Origin: Bacteroidota bacterium
GTDB taxonomy: Bacteria; Bacteroidota; Bacteroidia; Chitinophagales; Chitinophagaceae
Length of the DNA: 64,000 nucleotides
Assembly: GCA_026391435.1 (NCBI GenBank)
Contig: JAPLEJ010000040.1
Location: forward strand, 62,001-126,000
Reading direction: 5' to 3'
In this document: one piece after another, positions 62,386-64,000 of the stretch
How positions within the stretch are numbered: position 1 is the stretch's first letter
How the letters are laid out: every line of letters starts with the position of its first letter
Position numbers and translations under genes: made by a program
Notes under the pieces: model-generated
Database searches by the model: none
The model's input: only the letters and a program-made list of their open reading frames with translations
What the model was told of the DNA's origin: nothing

Positions 62386-63669
62386 TTAGGGAAATTCAAA
62401 GCCAATATCGTTTCTGAAATACATACCATTAAATTGGATCATGGATAAACCATATTTTGCTTTCAAAACGGCTTCTTGTAAATGGTTTCCTTGCGCAGTG
62501 ACTGCTAAAACTCGACCACCATTGGTGACGATCTCATTTTCCTGAAAGCGAGTGCCAGCTTGAAATACATGAATGTCTGGTAAGGCTTGAGCTTGATCTA
62601 TTCCGGAGATTACGAAATTATTTTTATAGGATCCAGGGTAACCACCACTGACTGCCATTACGGTTGCAAAATGGGCGGTATGGTATTCAATATTAACATC
62701 TTCTAAAGTGCCATTATCTGCTGCTGCTAATAAACTCACTAAATCGGTTTGTAATCTAGGTAGAATTACTTCGGTTTCAGGGTCTCCTAATCGGCAATTG
62801 TATTCAATGACAAAGGGTTCACCTCCTTGATTCATAAGACCAAAAAATACAAACCCTTTGTACTCCATTCCTTCCTTGTGAATGCCATCAATAGTGGGTT
62901 TTATAATTCGTTCTTCCACTTTTTTCATAAATACTTCATCCATAAAAGGGACAGGACTCACGCATCCCATTCCACCCGTATTAAGCCCTGTATCACCTTC
63001 TCCTATTCGTTTGTAGTCCTTTGCGTGTCCTATAATTTGGTAATGCTTCCCGTCGGTAAGTGCGAAAACACTTACTTCAATCCCTGTCAAAAAAGCTTCA
63101 ATGACCACCTTCGTGCTCGCTTCACCAAATTGCTTATTTAGGATCATTTCAGCAAAACTGTCTAAAGCCTCACTGTGCGTTAAAGCAATGATGACGCCCT
63201 TTCCAGCCGCCAATCCATCGGCTTTTAATACAATGGGTAATGGATGTTGGGCAATGTATTGTTTTCCTTGTTCATAATTTTCAATTGTAAATTCGGCATA
63301 ACTAGCGGTGGGAATTTCATGCCTTTGCATAAAGTGTTTGCTAAATGCCTTGCTTCCTTCTAATTGCGCGGCTTGGGCACTAGGTCCAATCACATTGATA
63401 TGCGCCGTTAAAGGATCCATGCCAAAAAAATCATAAATACCCTTTACTAATGGATCTTCGGGCCCCACGACAATCATATCAATAGTATGTTCAATGGCTG
63501 CTTTTTTTAATGCCTCAAAATCAGTGAGGGGAATGGGCAAATTGGTCCCAAACATTGCAGTGCCGGGGTTTCCAGGCGCAATAAATAATTGATCACATTG
63601 ATGACTTTTAGCCATTTTCCAAGCTAAAGCATGTTCTCTTCCGCCTGCACCTATTAATAAAATATTCAT
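62386..63669 (-). CDS. purD: Phosphoribosylamine-glycine ligase (GAR synthetase)
   Basis: ATP-grasp enzyme of 427 residues that joins phosphoribosylamine and glycine in purine synthesis. MNILLIGAGGREHALAWKM, LKADGLAAGKGVIIA, EAFLTGIEVSVFALTDG, NTGGMGCVSPVPF and EYNCRLGDPETEVILPRL are the conserved blocks. No other pur gene is adjacent. The start codon is at 63669. Confidence 0.96.
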   Translation of the reverse strand: MNILLIGAGGREHALAWKMAKSHQCDQLFIAPGNPGTAMFGTNLPIPLTDFEALKKAAIEHTIDMIVVGPEDPLVKGIYDFFGMDPLTAHINVIGPSAQAAQLEGSKAFSKHFMQRHEIPTASYAEFTIENYEQGKQYIAQHPLPIVLKADGLAAGKGVIIALTHSEALDSFAEMILNKQFGEASTKVVIEAFLTGIEVSVFALTDGKHYQIIGHAKDYKRIGEGDTGLNTGGMGCVSPVPFMDEVFMKKVEERIIKPTIDGIHKEGMEYKGFVFFGLMNQGGEPFVIEYNCRLGDPETEVILPRLQTDLVSLLAAADNGTLEDVNIEYHTAHFATVMAVSGGYPGSYKNNFVISGIDQAQALPDIHVFQAGTRFQENEIVTNGGRVLAVTAQGNHLQEAVLKAKYGLSMIQFNGMYFRNDIGFEFP

Positions 63670-63749
63670 ATTTAGATTGATTGCCCCACGAAAGTAAAAT
63701 TTATTGAAGGGATTTTATTAAATTGAGGCAATTAAATAACAAATTGATT

Positions 63750-64000
63750 ATGTCTTCAGCAACATCAAAACACCCAAAAGGTCTCTATGTCTTGTTTGCC
63801 ACTGAAATGTGGGAGCGTTTTAACTACTATGGAATGCGGGCTATCTTGGTATTATTTTTAACCAAGGCCCTCCTTTTTGATAAAGTATTTGCATCTCAAG
63901 TATATGGCAGTTATACAGGATTGATCTATTTAACTCCTTTGTTAGGTGGGTATATTGCAGATCGCTTTTGGGGGAATAACCGCTCCATTATTGCTGGGGG
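63750..64000 (+). CDS. POT/PTR2 family proton-dependent oligopeptide transporter (N-terminal part)
   Basis: The reading frame starts at ATG 63750 (MSSATSKHPKGLYVLF) and runs off the window. FATEMWERFNYYGMRA is the ExxERFxYYG motif of the POT family, which couples to protons, and YTGLIYLTPLLGGYIADRFWG is the second helix region with its G-x-x-x-D-R motif. It imports di- or tripeptides. Only about 83 residues are visible. Confidence 0.88.
   Translation, partial: MSSATSKHPKGLYVLFATEMWERFNYYGMRAILVLFLTKALLFDKVFASQVYGSYTGLIYLTPLLGGYIADRFWGNNRSIIAG

Noticed and set aside
1-64000. CRISPR arrays, insertion sequences, prophage, tRNA or rRNA genes
   Set aside because: No direct-repeat arrays, transposase motifs, terminal inverted repeats or cloverleaf-like segments were seen on reading.

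Overview
The window is an AT-rich bacterial chromosome segment from a member of the Bacteroidota, most likely a Chitinophagaceae-like relative. The genus is not determinable from this sequence. Supporting signs are repeated TAnnTTTG -7 promoter boxes, a PorZ-type protein with a type IX sorting domain, the large-insert form of IspG, an argF' carbamoyltransferase of the succinyl/acetyl-ornithine type, a futalosine-pathway MqnC, and Bacteroidota-specific small proteins (DUF5606). I see no tRNA, rRNA, CRISPR array, insertion sequence or prophage. It reads as ordinary core chromosome with a few unusual proteins and regulatory sites.

Layout. 1-9.6 kb: menaquinone gene mqnC (minus), a catalytic/non-catalytic M16 peptidase pair, a small four-helix membrane protein, a PadR regulator with a perfect palindromic operator-like site, a large PspC-domain membrane protein, gcvT, a short SSB and a ComB-family phosphatase. 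9.6-15 kb: a Snf2-family ATPase with two SWIM zinc motifs, an exported SGNH hydrolase and a YHS-domain lipoprotein. 15.1-23.5 kb: a complete arginine block: a candidate arginine-rich leader peptide and hairpin, a GNAT acyltransferase, then argG-argC-argD-argF'-argB-argE-argH with gaps of 1-12 bases or overlaps. Val90 of ArgF' points to succinylated rather than acetylated intermediates.

23.5-32 kb: an exported FKBP isomerase, a lipoprotein resembling a class D beta-lactamase that has lost its catalytic residues, ispG, an LpxL-like acyltransferase, an ArsR/rhodanese pair with no cysteine in either protein, tsaB, ridA, an aldose epimerase and a PliI-like exported protein. 32-44.7 kb: PorZ-like protein, a GH3/serine-hydrolase fusion, DUF5606, a KdnA-like aminotransferase, rpoN, a PAP2-like membrane protein, an MMPL/RND transporter and a TlpA-like lipoprotein.

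44.8-64 kb: gatB, a plug-plus-two-PDZ exported protein, alaS, an M23 peptidase, small genes, an AlkA-like glycosylase, PEP carboxylase, a metallo-beta-lactamase-fold hydrolase, the rod-shape cluster mreB-mreC-mreD-mrdA-rodA (minus strand), purD and the start of a POT peptide transporter. The cell-wall genes (M23, PBP2, RodA, MreBCD, GH3 fusion), together with PorZ and LpxL-like proteins, describe envelope construction in a Gram-negative rod. The most interesting items are the arginine leader and its operon, the dead OXA-like lipoprotein, the plug/PDZ protein, the cysteine-free ArsR-rhodanese pair, and the palindrome at the padR promoter.
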